From contig QEOQ01000451.1 of assembly GCA_010279815.1 (NCBI GenBank), positions 544,591-608,590 of the forward strand: DNA of 64,000 bases. Reading direction: 5' to 3'. Under the pieces are notes generated by a model. That model was given only the letters and a program-made list of their open reading frames with translations. It ran no database searches and was not told the DNA's origin. This stretch comes from Brachionus plicatilis (Eukaryota > Rotifera > Eurotatoria > Ploima > Brachionidae). The position numbers and the translations under genes are program-made. Shown piece by piece: positions 11,701 to 21,512 of this stretch (position 1 is its first letter; every line of letters starts with the position of its first letter).

Positions 11701-12905
11701 CATCTTTATAAGATTATGAATTAGCTAAATAAATCGTAAAAATGCTTAAAACATAAAAGAAAATTTTCTATTTATTTGTCTTCTTCTTGATTCGGAATTA
11801 TTCTCATATTTTTTTATCTTAGTTTTTAAAATTAAATTTATAAAAAATTACCTTGCAGTTATTCATGTTATAGCAAGTGTTCAGAAATGAGCAATCACCA
11901 AGAGATACTTTAAAATGAAAATTATACTAAATATTTTTATTTTTCAAAATGATTACAATCTGTATGAGGTTTGATTATTCGTTTAAAATGAATTTTGTCG
12001 CATTTTTTTTGAAGCATTCCTCTTTCTATTAAATCTCTACAGCAATCGATCTTGGTACCATTGGGACAATATTCTTGAACATGACCTGAAAATCAACAAT
12101 GGATTAAATTTCAAAAATGGACAAATATTAATTTTATAAATACTTTTTGCTGATTTAAAATGTTCTAGTTCAAGTTTTTCAACTGTTGTCATTTTACCAA
12201 GAAGATCGTTTATCTCCTGGGCCAGTAAACGAGGTTGGTATTCAGAAAATAGAGGTGATTCTATTAAATTTTCAATTTTTTCTGCTAACGATATTTTGCT
12301 TTTCTTATGTTTTTTTATTTTATTTATCTGTGATTCTGATGAATCAATTGATTTACGCTTAAGAATTTTCTTCATATAAGCATTTAACTTTATTTAAAAA
12401 TAAATTTTAATTTTTGAAAATTTTACTGAAAAATCTTACGGCAATTGAATCGATTTCTACAATTTTAAAATATTTTTCTTCGTCAAAAGTCTTTTTTTCC
12501 TCAATCCTTCAACATAAACAATTAAAGTTAATAATTTTAAATTGAAAATAAATCAAAAATTACTTTATAATTCTATATAAATTACTAATTTTATGTATTA
12601 TTTTAGTTAAAACATTATCTGATAAATTTTGTTCGAGCTGAGAATTTATTTCAGAAAACAATGTAAACGAATAAATAGGTAAGTCGTTGATAGGATCAGA
12701 CAAAAATTCAATGATTAGATTTTCAGCTTTAAAAAAATAAATTTAAATAAGAGAATGCTTATTTTTTTCGAAATTTTACAAAATTTAAAAATTAAAAGAA
12801 TTTAGAGGGATTTTACAGACTCTAACATTAGGTGTTGCGTTTGCAGAACTTGTTTTGAATATGAAATCAAAATTTTTAATAAATCAATTTTTCCTTTTAG
12901 CATTT
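8731..12905 (-). CDS. METTL3: METTL3, catalytic subunit of the mRNA m6A methyltransferase
   Basis: Transfers methyl from SAM to adenosine in mRNA, as the METTL3-METTL14 nuclear complex (known for the family). Exons 5' to 3' on the minus strand: 12726-12564, 12506-12440, 12387-12144, 12085-11957, 11907-11852, 9528-9360, 9308-8731, with matching phases. Visible: N-terminal leader helix region (IEFLSDP), a basic NLS-like KKHKKSK, two CCCH zinc fingers (C-PNGTKIDC..KKCDKIH and GDCSFLNTC..NCKYIH), PPQWIQCD, catalytic DPPW split across the 9309-9359 intron, and the C-terminal core including RTGRTGHWLNHGKEH, AEVRATSHKPDE and LFGRPHN. About 468 aa are resolved; human METTL3 has 580. The 5' end is uncertain: an exon ending at 12817 reads SSANATPNVRVS in the right phase but lacks an in-frame ATG, while the ATG at 12903 is in another frame. 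The 2.3-kb intron 9529-11851 holds two mobile repeats. Confidence 0.93.
10082..10510 (+). repeat. Dispersed repeat copy 1 (429 bp) with 12-bp direct flanks
   Basis: The sequence is flanked by the identical 12-mer ACTAATGCCTTC at 10070-10081 and 10511-10522, a probable target-site duplication. A diverged copy lies inverted at about 16500-16890. Shared blocks include AACTGTTTATATAA, ACCAAAAACRTGA, the TTTAAAAATTTAAATATCTTTG block, AATACTAAGACTAT, ATATTTTTGGTAT and CAGAAAAATCATG. There are no terminal inverted repeats and no coding capacity. The long target duplication suggests a retroposon, but I see no poly(A) tail. It lies inside the METTL3 long intron, antisense to that gene. Confidence 0.7.
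10673..11557. mobile_element. Non-autonomous hAT-type MITE (885 bp), GC-rich
   Basis: The ends are a perfect 10-bp inverted repeat, TAGTGTTGGG at 10673-10682 and CCCAACACTA at 11548-11557. They are flanked by a perfect 8-bp duplication CTATAATT (10665-10672 and 11558-11565). An 8-bp duplication with TAGTGTTGGG-type ends is characteristic of the hAT superfamily. Both ends are packed with GGCCGGCC-type motifs in both orientations, a GC-rich arm of about 200 bp on each side, while the centre (about 10870-11300) is AT-rich. Apparent ORFs over the arms are by-products of the repeats. There is no transposase. It lies in the METTL3 intron. Confidence 0.93.
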
Positions 12906-15424
12906 AAATTTTTTTTGAAATTTTAATTAATATTGTAATGCCATTAAATTAAATGTCAGTATACTTCTGTTCTTTTTGCATATTCAAGAAAAATAATAAT
13001 AGATTCATCAACTTTCTACGGTTCCAAGTAACATTAGTCTTTTTAGAGGTTTAATTAGTTCAAATTCAATATAAAACTTAAATTATGCATCGAAAATCAA
13101 ATTATCAAATTAGATAATTTAATTAAAAATTTTAGATTTTTTTAAAATATTTAAAATGATAAAGAATAAAACTGAAAACTTATTAAAATAGATGTTTTGA
13201 AATAGACAGACAACATCAAAGTTTAAAAAAATATAATTTGATTAGTAAAATCATTTTTTTAATATGCCTGTAAATCTTAAAAATCCTTATTAGAACCAAA
13301 ATAAAAATTATCAGACAACTGGCTTTTTTTAAATTAATTTTAAAGCGGTATTTACTCATTTTTTTATTTACTTAAAAGATATCTTTATTTAAAAAGTTGT
13401 CTTAAAAACGAAAGAATGCGACAGATAGGTAAGAATGTTTTATAATTTTTCAAGAATTTAATTAATTTTTTTAGAAAAAATAAATACATTTTTTTTTACT
13501 AAATTTTAGTGTCAAGCAAAAGTTTAAATATCTCCATTGTTTAAATATCATCAATATTGAGTCGTTTTTTATTATAAGCAAAAGAATAAATGTGTTTTTC
13601 CGAGATTTTTATAGTGTAAGGTTTGTGAAAGTCAAAACTACACCACTATCTGAATTTATAATTAGGTTCTATAAAATAGTTAATGTTTATGCAATTCTGC
13701 TTAATCCGAAATTATATGGAAATTTTTTCTTTTTGTGTCAAATTTTCTAAATGCATCACTGCATATAGAGAACCAAAAAATATTTTTCGTAATTTGTCAA
13801 ACAAATTTTGTTTGTGTTTAATTTACTTTTACGTGGTTAATTCTCAATCCTCTATTTATTTATTTTTTGAGTAATAATAAAAAGTTATTGAAATCAAAAA
13901 ATTTTTTTCAAAATGAAAATATTGAATTAAATGAAACTTATTTAATTAATTTTTTATTAAATTAAACGAGAATTATTTAGCGAATGCGATGGAAACGAAG
14001 ATGAAGAAGCTCAATAAATGCTCATAACTTGTTTTTGCTAAATAAAAGCATTTTTGCTAAATTTTTTAAAAGATTTAAAAAATCAAATTAAAATTTCGAA
14101 ATTTGCTAATTTAGGTTAATAATTTTATTGTATAGTGTTGGCCGAGACAAAAAAAGAAAAAAAGACCACCGCTTGGAATTCAATAAAATTGCCTTTTTTA
14201 TTCTTGTTTTAAGCATATTTTTAAAAAATTTAATTGAGCTAAATCTAATTAATAAATAAAAATAAAGCAAAATCTAAATTTTTGGTGTTAATTATTATAT
14301 TTAAATAGAATAGAAAATTTAAACATGTTATTTTTATAAATAAATCATGAAGTAATATTAGTGAAAAAATCAGTCAAAAAATCTCAAGTGATTCCGTAGT
14401 TGATTAGAATACTTTTTAATGGCGTAAAAATGCAGAGTTTTTTACAGACTTATTTTAAAAAAAATTACTCAAAATTAAACATATTAAATTCAGTACAAAA
14501 TGAAAAAAAAGAACAGAAAAAAATAACAAAATATTTAAAATCATTTTATCTAAAAGTTTAAAATTAGTTTCGTTATTACGACAATATGCAACTTTCAAAG
14601 CTGCATCATTAATCAATGTCTGAAAAACTCTCCAAATTTAGTAGAAATTAGATTTCAATGTGAAATTAAGCCCAGTGCATTTGGCTGAGATTTTGGATAT
14701 CATTAATAGACTTCGACAATTGATGCAACTTTGAATGTAGCAACATGCTGCATTTACGGAACTAATTTTAAACTTTTAGCAAAATAGTTATTCAATTTTT
14801 GTATCATATTGTTTTGTTCTTTTGCACTGGACTTCACTTCACAAAACCACAATTTACAAAACCAAATTTTTAGTTTTAGTGAAAAAGTTATTTAAACTTT
14901 TCTGAAGTTAAACTAACTTCACAATCATTCTTTTTGTTCTTTTCAACTAAATTTTGTTTCTCTTCCTGTCTCAGATTTAGCAGTTAAGTGAATTTTTTTT
15001 CAGTTCACTTATTTTAACTTATTTGAAATTTATTATAACAATAAAATACCTGTACTCAATTCATTTTCTTCTATTTGACGGCATTGAACGAAGTTGACAT
15101 TTTTTGAACCGCTGAGTTTATCTAATAGTTTTTTTCGATTTTCATTTTTTTGTCGATAAAAACTCAACTTTGACATCTGATTTAAAAAAGTCTTAATATT
15201 TTTGATTTTTTTTTGCTTTTCAATTCAAAGGGTTTTATTCCTTTTTTATTGAGATATTTGCCTCAATCTAAATTATTGGTTGGTAAAAACTGACAAAAGT
15301 TGTCTAATTTAATTTATTATGGAGGATTAACAAAACAAATGAAATTTTTTAAATGGAATTTTTAAAAGAATAAAACAAAACATCATTTTAAATAAAGCAA
15401 AATCAACGGAACAAATTTAAGATT
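12906..15424. other. Intergenic, METTL3 to SRP14
   Basis: No supported gene. At 14133 the sequence TAGTGTTGGCCGAG resembles one end of the GC-rich hAT MITE at 10673, but no partner end is seen. At 13620-13670 a short motif around AAAACTACACCACTATCTGAATTT recurs near 38225. The rest is AT-rich with no recognisable RNA gene. Confidence 0.5.
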
Positions 15425-15781
15425 TTATTGCGTGGCTTTTCCATTTTTTTTGGCAACTTTTCCTGTTTTGTCAATCTTTTTTTCTTTTTTCTTAAGTTCA
15501 ATATTTCCACGTGTAAGGTTCGAATAGGCTAGCTGAAATTTGTTAATATCTTTAGCTGATACAACAGTGCTGATCTTTTTAGAACCCATATTGGCTCTCA
15601 TTAGACATTTATATTCTTGAGGTTCCGGAATTTGTGAAGGATTTTTTTTTTCGGTACGAGGTACTGGTTTAGTTCGTCCATCGTAACGCTTCATTGTCAC
15701 TAAAACAGTGCCGCTTGTTTTTGCTTTCTGGTAAAATTTTGTCAATTCAGATAAAAACTGCTCGTTATCTAACAGTACCAT
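15425..15781 (-). CDS. SRP14: Signal recognition particle 14 kDa subunit
   Basis: Alu-domain subunit of the cytosolic signal recognition particle. With SRP9 it binds the Alu part of SRP RNA and slows elongation during ER targeting (family knowledge). Single uninterrupted 118-codon frame starting MVLLDNEQFLSELTKFYQKA. The conserved VTMKRYDGRTKPVPR loop, EYKCLMRAN, KKISTVVSAKDINKFQLAYSNL and a lysine-rich C-terminal tail follow the family order, and the length matches animal SRP14 (about 110-136 aa). The start is the first Met and fits the family N-terminus. The gene has no intron, unlike most genes here. An AATAAA hexamer (15424-15429, minus strand) overlaps the stop codon; another lies about 110 nt further on. 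Confidence 0.97.
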   Translation of the reverse strand: MVLLDNEQFLSELTKFYQKAKTSGTVLVTMKRYDGRTKPVPRTEKKNPSQIPEPQEYKCLMRANMGSKKISTVVSAKDINKFQLAYSNLTRGNIELKKKEKKIDKTGKVAKKNGKATQ

Positions 15782-16475
15782 TCTTCTAGTATTTAATCTT
15801 TAGAATATATTAATTATTTTAAGGAAACATAGATTTTTTTTAAATTATAAATTTATCGTCATCAAAATTTTTTGTCTATATTTCTTTAACATTTGTAGTT
15901 ATTTTATACAAAGTGAATATTTCTTTGATTGCAGATTGCATTTTTTTTGCTCGAAGTCAGGCTCTTAGTCTGATTTGGATTTAAATTTTTATTGCAATTC
16001 AATTGAATGAAAATATTACTAAAAATGAAAATTATTTAAAAATATTTTACTTTAAATTTGCTTCTATTGAAGCTAGAAATACTCAAAAAAAAGAACCAAA
16101 AATTTGGAAATTCAGATTTGTTTATTCCTCTCGAAAATCAGTTCAGTATAATCTCATACATATTGTAATGAAAAATATCAAGCTTATAACAAAATTTATA
16201 TCGAAAGATGTATGTGATATCTTTGAATAAGGGAAAAAAGATAATCTCAAAATGTAAAATTTTAATAATTTTAATTGTTAATAAAACATGTGTTAAATTT
16301 ATTGAAATTTATACCCCCAGTAAAAAGACCCCGGTCAAAAAATTCTTCAAAAATCTTTGAAAATAAATTTAATTACAGAATTTGAAAAGACTTTAATTAT
16401 TTTTCAATTTAAAAATCTAAAAAAATATTCACGAATATTCCTTTTAAAAAATACAAGTAAAACACAATAAAGCAT
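15782..16475. other. Intergenic, no gene supported
   Basis: Upstream flank of SRP14. A 75-codon plus-strand frame at 16003-16230 has no recognisable features and a composition like the surrounding AT-rich DNA. Confidence 0.4.
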
Positions 16476-16499
16476 GTTTTTAAGTATAATGTATTCAGA

Positions 16500-16890
16500 G
16501 GGAAAGGTGTCCATGATTTTTCTGTCATTCTCAGATTTGCGGTATTCGCTTCCGAATATCAGTGTTGCATGTCTGTTCCGTCATTAGTCATTAATACCAA
16601 AAATATCTTCATAGTCTTAGTATTTAACTTTGGTTGTTAGTCCTTACAGTATAATTCTAAGGCTGGTAGTTGTTTTCCCCATAACATAGTCATAATCAAA
16701 ATAACATTTTATATCACAAAGATATTTAAATTTTTAAATTTCTATTTTTATTTAAAATTTAAAATTTTCATGTTTTTGGTACATCAAAATTTTTTTTTAT
16801 TTGAAATTGGAATTTAGCCTATTATATAAACAGTTAAAATATAAATTAAAAAAATTGATAAAGCCGATCAAAAAAGCCACTTTTTAAATT
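16500..16890 (-). repeat. Dispersed repeat copy 2, inverted relative to the copy at 10082
   Basis: The reverse complement aligns over roughly 390 bp with 10082-10470, with many indels and mismatches. Landmarks in order are GGCTTTTTTGATCGGCTTTATC, AACTGTTTATATAATAGGCTAAA, ACCAAAAACATGA, AATATCTTTGTGATAT, ATACTAAGACTATG, ATATTTTTGGTATTAATGAC, CGGAACAGACATGCA and GACAGAAAAATCATGGAC. Ends are less clear than in copy 1. A possible 9-bp duplication ATAAAGCAT (16467-16475 and 16906-16914) is AT-rich and may be chance. Confidence 0.65.
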
Positions 16891-17494
16891 TTTTAGTGAC
16901 AAACTATAAAGCATTCAAAATTTTGGGAAGTGTTTTTAATTTCTATAAATATTTATCAGTATCTTTTCTAATTTTTATATTTTTTTAGCCCTTTATTTAA
17001 AATCACGACCTTTTTCTTAGTTTCTTCATGAAGTTAATTTTAACTACCGCACTAAAAGTTGAGTTTAAAATATTAATGGAGCTCGTTATTTTAAGAGTTT
17101 TTTGAGAGAAAATTTACAATTTTATTAAAAGAAAATTAAAAATCGTACAGTGATTATTTATTAGTATTTAATAAAATTTTCAACTTCCATCGGTAAATTT
17201 GAATGTGTTTCTTTGAAATTGTCACTTTTTGTAATTTTTTCTTTTTCATAGAAGTCCGCTTATTCATCCATCATTAATTTATTACGACCAAGTGAAAACT
17301 TGTATTTGGTCTTCGCTTATTTTGATGCAATGAAAATTTAAGACTAAGGTTGATTTGTAAAGAGAGAACTTATGACAAAAAGAAAATCATTCAAGTCTTT
17401 TCAATAATCTAAAAACTCCATTATTTAGCAAAATAAACCAAACTAATAAGCCAAGAAGTTACATTAAAAATTGTGAATTAGATAATTTTTTAGA

Positions 17495-18478
17495 TTAATA
17501 AGTAAAGCTTGTTGTAAAAACATCACTTTTTGATTTTATCAAGCCTTTATTAGAGACGATTATAATTAATTCACTTCTAAACAAATTATTAAATATTAAA
17601 TTGATAAAAAATGGAGAAAAGTTGTTTAAATATGAAATGCAATTCGTAATAGCTTGAATCTCTTCAAATAAATCAAAATTTATCACTATTTTATGACTAA
17701 AACTTATGAAATGTACCGAATGGTACAGAATAAACGAAATGGCCCATGGTAAATAAATAATTAAAAATATGATATTTATAGCTATAACTGTTGTGGCAAA
17801 AGTATATTCTTTTTTTTGGGATTTTTTTATTTTCACATTATTTTTTATTGTAACTACCTGTTTTATTATACGATAATTGAAAATAAAAATTACTGTAAAA
17901 GGTATTAAATCTCTTAAGAGGACATTAGCTGCATCACTTATTAAATCAGTAATTTTGATTCCGGAGCAAATTGTATCCGTTTTGTTTGTTTGAGTGTTAT
18001 TGTATTCATCAGCATTATCGATGATCATTTCCTCCACTTCAATATAAAATGTAAAATAGACTGCATTGCAAATAAAAAGTGCTAGAGCACTTAGTCCATA
18101 AATGATAAAATAAGTCTTGTGACTCAAATGTTTTGCTTTAATTTGACATATAGATCGATATAAATCATACGAAATGAGAACTTGGGCAATAGAGGGAAAT
18201 TGAAGAATCACCGATGTAACTATATTATAAAATTTACATGCAAATAAGTTTTTATTTCTTGGATCAATCTTAAAATTTTCTAGGATATAAATGATTAGCT
18301 GATTTAATAATGTAATAATGTTGAGAAGACATTGTAACATGTATAAAAATCCTATGTTGGTGTTTTTGTTAAACTTCTGTCGAGAAAATATCCATACTGT
18401 GAACAAATTAAGCAATATACCGAATGGCATTGTAAAGACTGCAAAATAAAATTGAATGTAAGTTGCTAATTCAGACAT
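17495..18478 (-). CDS. Rhodopsin-like (class A) G-protein-coupled receptor, orphan
   Basis: Intronless 327-codon frame starting at the first Met. Seven hydrophobic segments are visible at about 8-31, 42-65, 82-105, 121-144, 187-206, 226-251 and 275-300. Cys81 at the top of TM3 and Cys171 in the second extracellular loop can form the usual disulfide. That loop also has Asn-X-Thr sites (NNT, NKT). The DRY position reads DLYR and the NPxxY region is degenerate (FFINLIFNNLF). A lysine-rich third intracellular loop (KKSQKKEYTF) precedes TM6. Overall this resembles the short peptide-receptor-like class A GPCRs (FMRFamide-receptor-like) that are expanded in invertebrates. The ligand cannot be told from sequence. 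The C-terminal tail is short. Confidence 0.85.
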   Translation of the reverse strand: MSELATYIQFYFAVFTMPFGILLNLFTVWIFSRQKFNKNTNIGFLYMLQCLLNIITLLNQLIIYILENFKIDPRNKNLFACKFYNIVTSVILQFPSIAQVLISYDLYRSICQIKAKHLSHKTYFIIYGLSALALFICNAVYFTFYIEVEEMIIDNADEYNNTQTNKTDTICSGIKITDLISDAANVLLRDLIPFTVIFIFNYRIIKQVVTIKNNVKIKKSQKKEYTFATTVIAINIIFLIIYLPWAISFILYHSVHFISFSHKIVINFDLFEEIQAITNCISYLNNFSPFFINLIFNNLFRSELIIIVSNKGLIKSKSDVFTTSFTY

Positions 18479-18931
18479 TTTGGCATAAAATATTTTTTAG
18501 AGAAATTTTATTATTTCAAATAACTTATTTTATTATTTAAATTTGAATTTTTAAATAACCATTTTTCTCTATAAAAATACGGAAATAATCAAAAACAATA
18601 TTATTTTGGTGATTGTATTTCCTAACTGTTATCAAAGCTCGTTAAGTGTATGAAAGTTGAAAAAAAAATGTTATTTCCATTATAAAGCAATTATATTTCC
18701 GTATTCAATTTTTAACTACAAGGTTCTCTAAAACATGAGAATATTAATCCGAAGAGATTCATGTAATTCTTTAATGATTCATATTTTTGTACAAAAAATA
18801 ATTTAATTTTATTCTAAATTTCATATCCTTTTGAAAATTAAACTATATAAGATAGAATCTTAGATATTTTTTAAACGAAAAAAATTGTTTATTTTTACAA
18901 TTATCAAAAATAAATTAAGTTCAGAATAATT

Positions 18932-19045
18932 CAGAGTTGTTTAAAAGTCACAAGTCTCAAGTCAAGTCCAAGTCTGGACTTTAAAAAATTTTTTTTAAAA
19001 AAAAAGTCCAAGTCAAGACTTTTTTTTTTTTTTCAAAAGTCCCAC
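18932..19045. repeat. AAGTC-rich palindromic repeat
   Basis: It begins CAGAGTTGTTTAAAAGTC and contains several copies of AAGTC/GACTT in opposing orientation (AAGTCCAAGTCTGGACTT, then AAGTCCAAGTCAAGACTT), separated by long A and T runs. The left end resembles the CAGAGTTGGT ends of two other elements in the window, but no clean right end or target duplication is visible. It is probably a degraded non-autonomous DNA element. Confidence 0.45.
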
Positions 19046-19776
19046 CATTGACATTTATCCTTTGATATGCCATTTATTGGATTTAAAATGTGAAAAAAGG
19101 GATGGATCTTTTCGAAGAATGAAAATGTTTTTAAATAAAGCTAATAGTCAAATTTATTATATGAAAAATTTATGTGTTCCAATTATATTTTTAATTTTTG
19201 ATCTTCTTTCATAGTTTAAAATAATAAATAATAAATGAAATTTTAGCTTTTTTTTCTTTTTAAGAGATATTTATATTTACTTATGTTTACAATTTTAGAT
19301 ATTTTTTCAAGATTCCTCATCGAAAGGGTTATTGAGTCCTAAAAATAATAAAAAGCCTCGTAGTCATTATAATTATTTAATCAACTGTAAAAAACTTGAG
19401 TTAATAAACATTGAGGTTAATATAAATTAAATTTGGAAACTTTGAAAAGAGAGGAACAGTAATTTACTTTAGATCGCCACTAGCAACAAAAGGCTTTAAC
19501 AAAGAAGTAAATTACCTCAATAAATTGCCAAATAAATTAGCTTTTTCTCCTAATTTTAAATGCTTTTGAATAAAAAATTTTGTAGAGAAATAATACTAAG
19601 TTTTGAAATGAGTTTGAAAAAATGATTAATATATAAAATTCGATTTTTTTATAACTTTTACTTATTATTTATCGTTTATCTGTTCAGATTAATTTAAAAA
19701 AAATAAAAATCCAAAAATTAAAATTGTAGAATAGATAAATTAGAAAAATTGAAATGAGCAATTACAGGTACTACAT

Positions 19777-19882
19777 CAGAGTTGGTTATTAGCCAAAATT
19801 TAACTTAGAATATTTTTTACAAGTCAAAATCAAATCTGAAATTTTTCTTTTTCTCTATGACTTTTACTTTAGACCAACTCTG
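19777..19882. mobile_element. Short hAT-type MITE (106 bp), CAGAGTTGGT family
   Basis: The left end CAGAGTTGGT and right end ACCAACTCTG are perfect 10-bp inverted repeats. The flanks TACTACAT and TTCTACAT match at 7 of 8 bases, fitting an aged 8-bp target duplication. The same termini bound the longer element at 32510-32958. There is no coding capacity. Confidence 0.75.
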
Positions 19883-20081
19883 TTCTACATTTTTAAGTTT
19901 TTGAACAATTCAGGGAAAAAATAATAAATATTTAGGTGGCAATTACACAATCAAAACAATAGAGACCGACAATCGATAAATTAAAGAAAATATCCGCGTC
20001 ATTTTATTTGGTTGCATGGGGTTAAAATTGAATAATATACAAAACTATTGATCTGTCAAACTTTACAAGTATAACTTTTAT

Positions 20082-21217
20082 TTTATTTTTTTATTAAAAA
20101 TATAATTTTGGGTTACCCCTGGGTTTGTCCGAATGGCTTTTGCCTTCGTTTAAACCCTATTGCTATCGAAAAAATGATAAAAAATTTTCGAGTTAATTTG
20201 TTAAAATTTAAAATTTAGTTACAAAAAAGAGAATAAAATTGATTACAAAAATTGGCCAGGTATTTACAGTTCGAATAAGAAAAAAATAAAGAATGAAAAA
20301 TAATCTGATTGTTTTTAAAACATATCGAATGGTGTTTCGAATCGTCTTGGCGTGTGTGCTTCCGACTGGTATTCGCGGATTTCATTGGCGATTAGATTGA
20401 GTTTTGATTTGCTTGTTTTAAATTTAATAAATAAAGCATTTGATCTTTCGTGTACCGTTTCTAGTCTAAGTACTTTGTGTATTGTTTCAATTTAGGTTTT
20501 GATTGGAAAGTATTTGATTGTCCTGAGTATTTTGTTTTGTATCTTATGAAGAGCAGTTTTGATTTTTTCGGTCCCTGAGTTTAATATAACGAAACAGTAA
20601 TCGAATAATGAACTTATTAATGATTTATATAGAGTACGATTTAGTGAGATTGAGTTCGACCATTTAAAATTTTTTATTCGTTTTATTAAATTTGTTTTTG
20701 GTATTAATTTTTTTCCATGTTTTCGAGATGCGATTTGAAGCACAGTTTCGGATCGAGTTTTATACCAAGAAATGTCGGGTTTGGATCTTGGGGTATATTA
20801 TCTTCGTTTATTTTTAGGTCGAGTTGGTACTTGGTATTGTAATTTTTTCTTAAACCTGCTGTAGTGAAGACAGTGTAACACGTTTTTGAACTGTTTACTT
20901 TGAAGCCCCATGTTTCACAAAAATCTAGAATTTTGTTTATTGCTTGTTGAATGACGATTTCGGCTTCTTTTGTTGACGAGCATGTAGTCCATATTCCCAG
21001 GTGATCTGCAAAAAGTGCGACTTTGATGTCTTTTGGAATTGTTTTTACCACGTCGCTAAAGTAAATTATGAAGAATGTTGAGGGGACTCCGCAATTGATT
21101 GGCCTCTCGTTAGATTTCGCTTTATTGTAGTGTACTTCGTAAGTCCGTTCTGATAAAAAACTAATAATCCAATTCAATGTGCACTTACTTAAATTTAGAC
21201 ACTCAAGCTTTTTGATA
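20082..21217 (-). mobile_element. 5'-truncated non-LTR retrotransposon with 17-bp target duplication
   Basis: The perfect 17-bp direct repeat ACAAGTATAACTTTTAT flanks it (20065-20081 and 21218-21234). On the minus strand an RT fragment begins KLECLNLSK and continues NWIISFLSERTYEV, GVPSTFF, and the catalytic box changed from FADD to FADH. It then reads through ILDFCETWGFKVNSSKT and FLGIKLD to a C-terminal YKSLISSLFDYCF / IQNKILRTIKYFP block, across a frameshift near 20720. The 3' end is A-rich (minus strand, about 20082-20100). The truncated 5' end, A-rich tail and long duplication are the classic result of target-primed reverse transcription. This copy is inactive. Family is jockey-superfamily-like; clade not resolved. 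Confidence 0.92.
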
Positions 21218-21512
21218 ACAAGTATAACTTTTATGCTCCAATAAATTTTTTTTAGATTCTTAAACTGAACAAAACTCTTATCAAAACATTAGGATAATTT
21301 CAAAATAAATTTTTATTATTAAAACTTTTTTTAATCAAAATAAAATATTCTTTAATATTTTTGATAAAAACAAACAATTTACAAGCTGTTGATTAAAAAA
21401 TCTATCACAAAATACAAAATAAATGGATTTATTCGAATGTCTTTTGATTATTTTCTATCTTGATTTGAATATTGTTTCGTGCTTTTCTCAATTTTGCATG
21501 AGTATTATTCAC

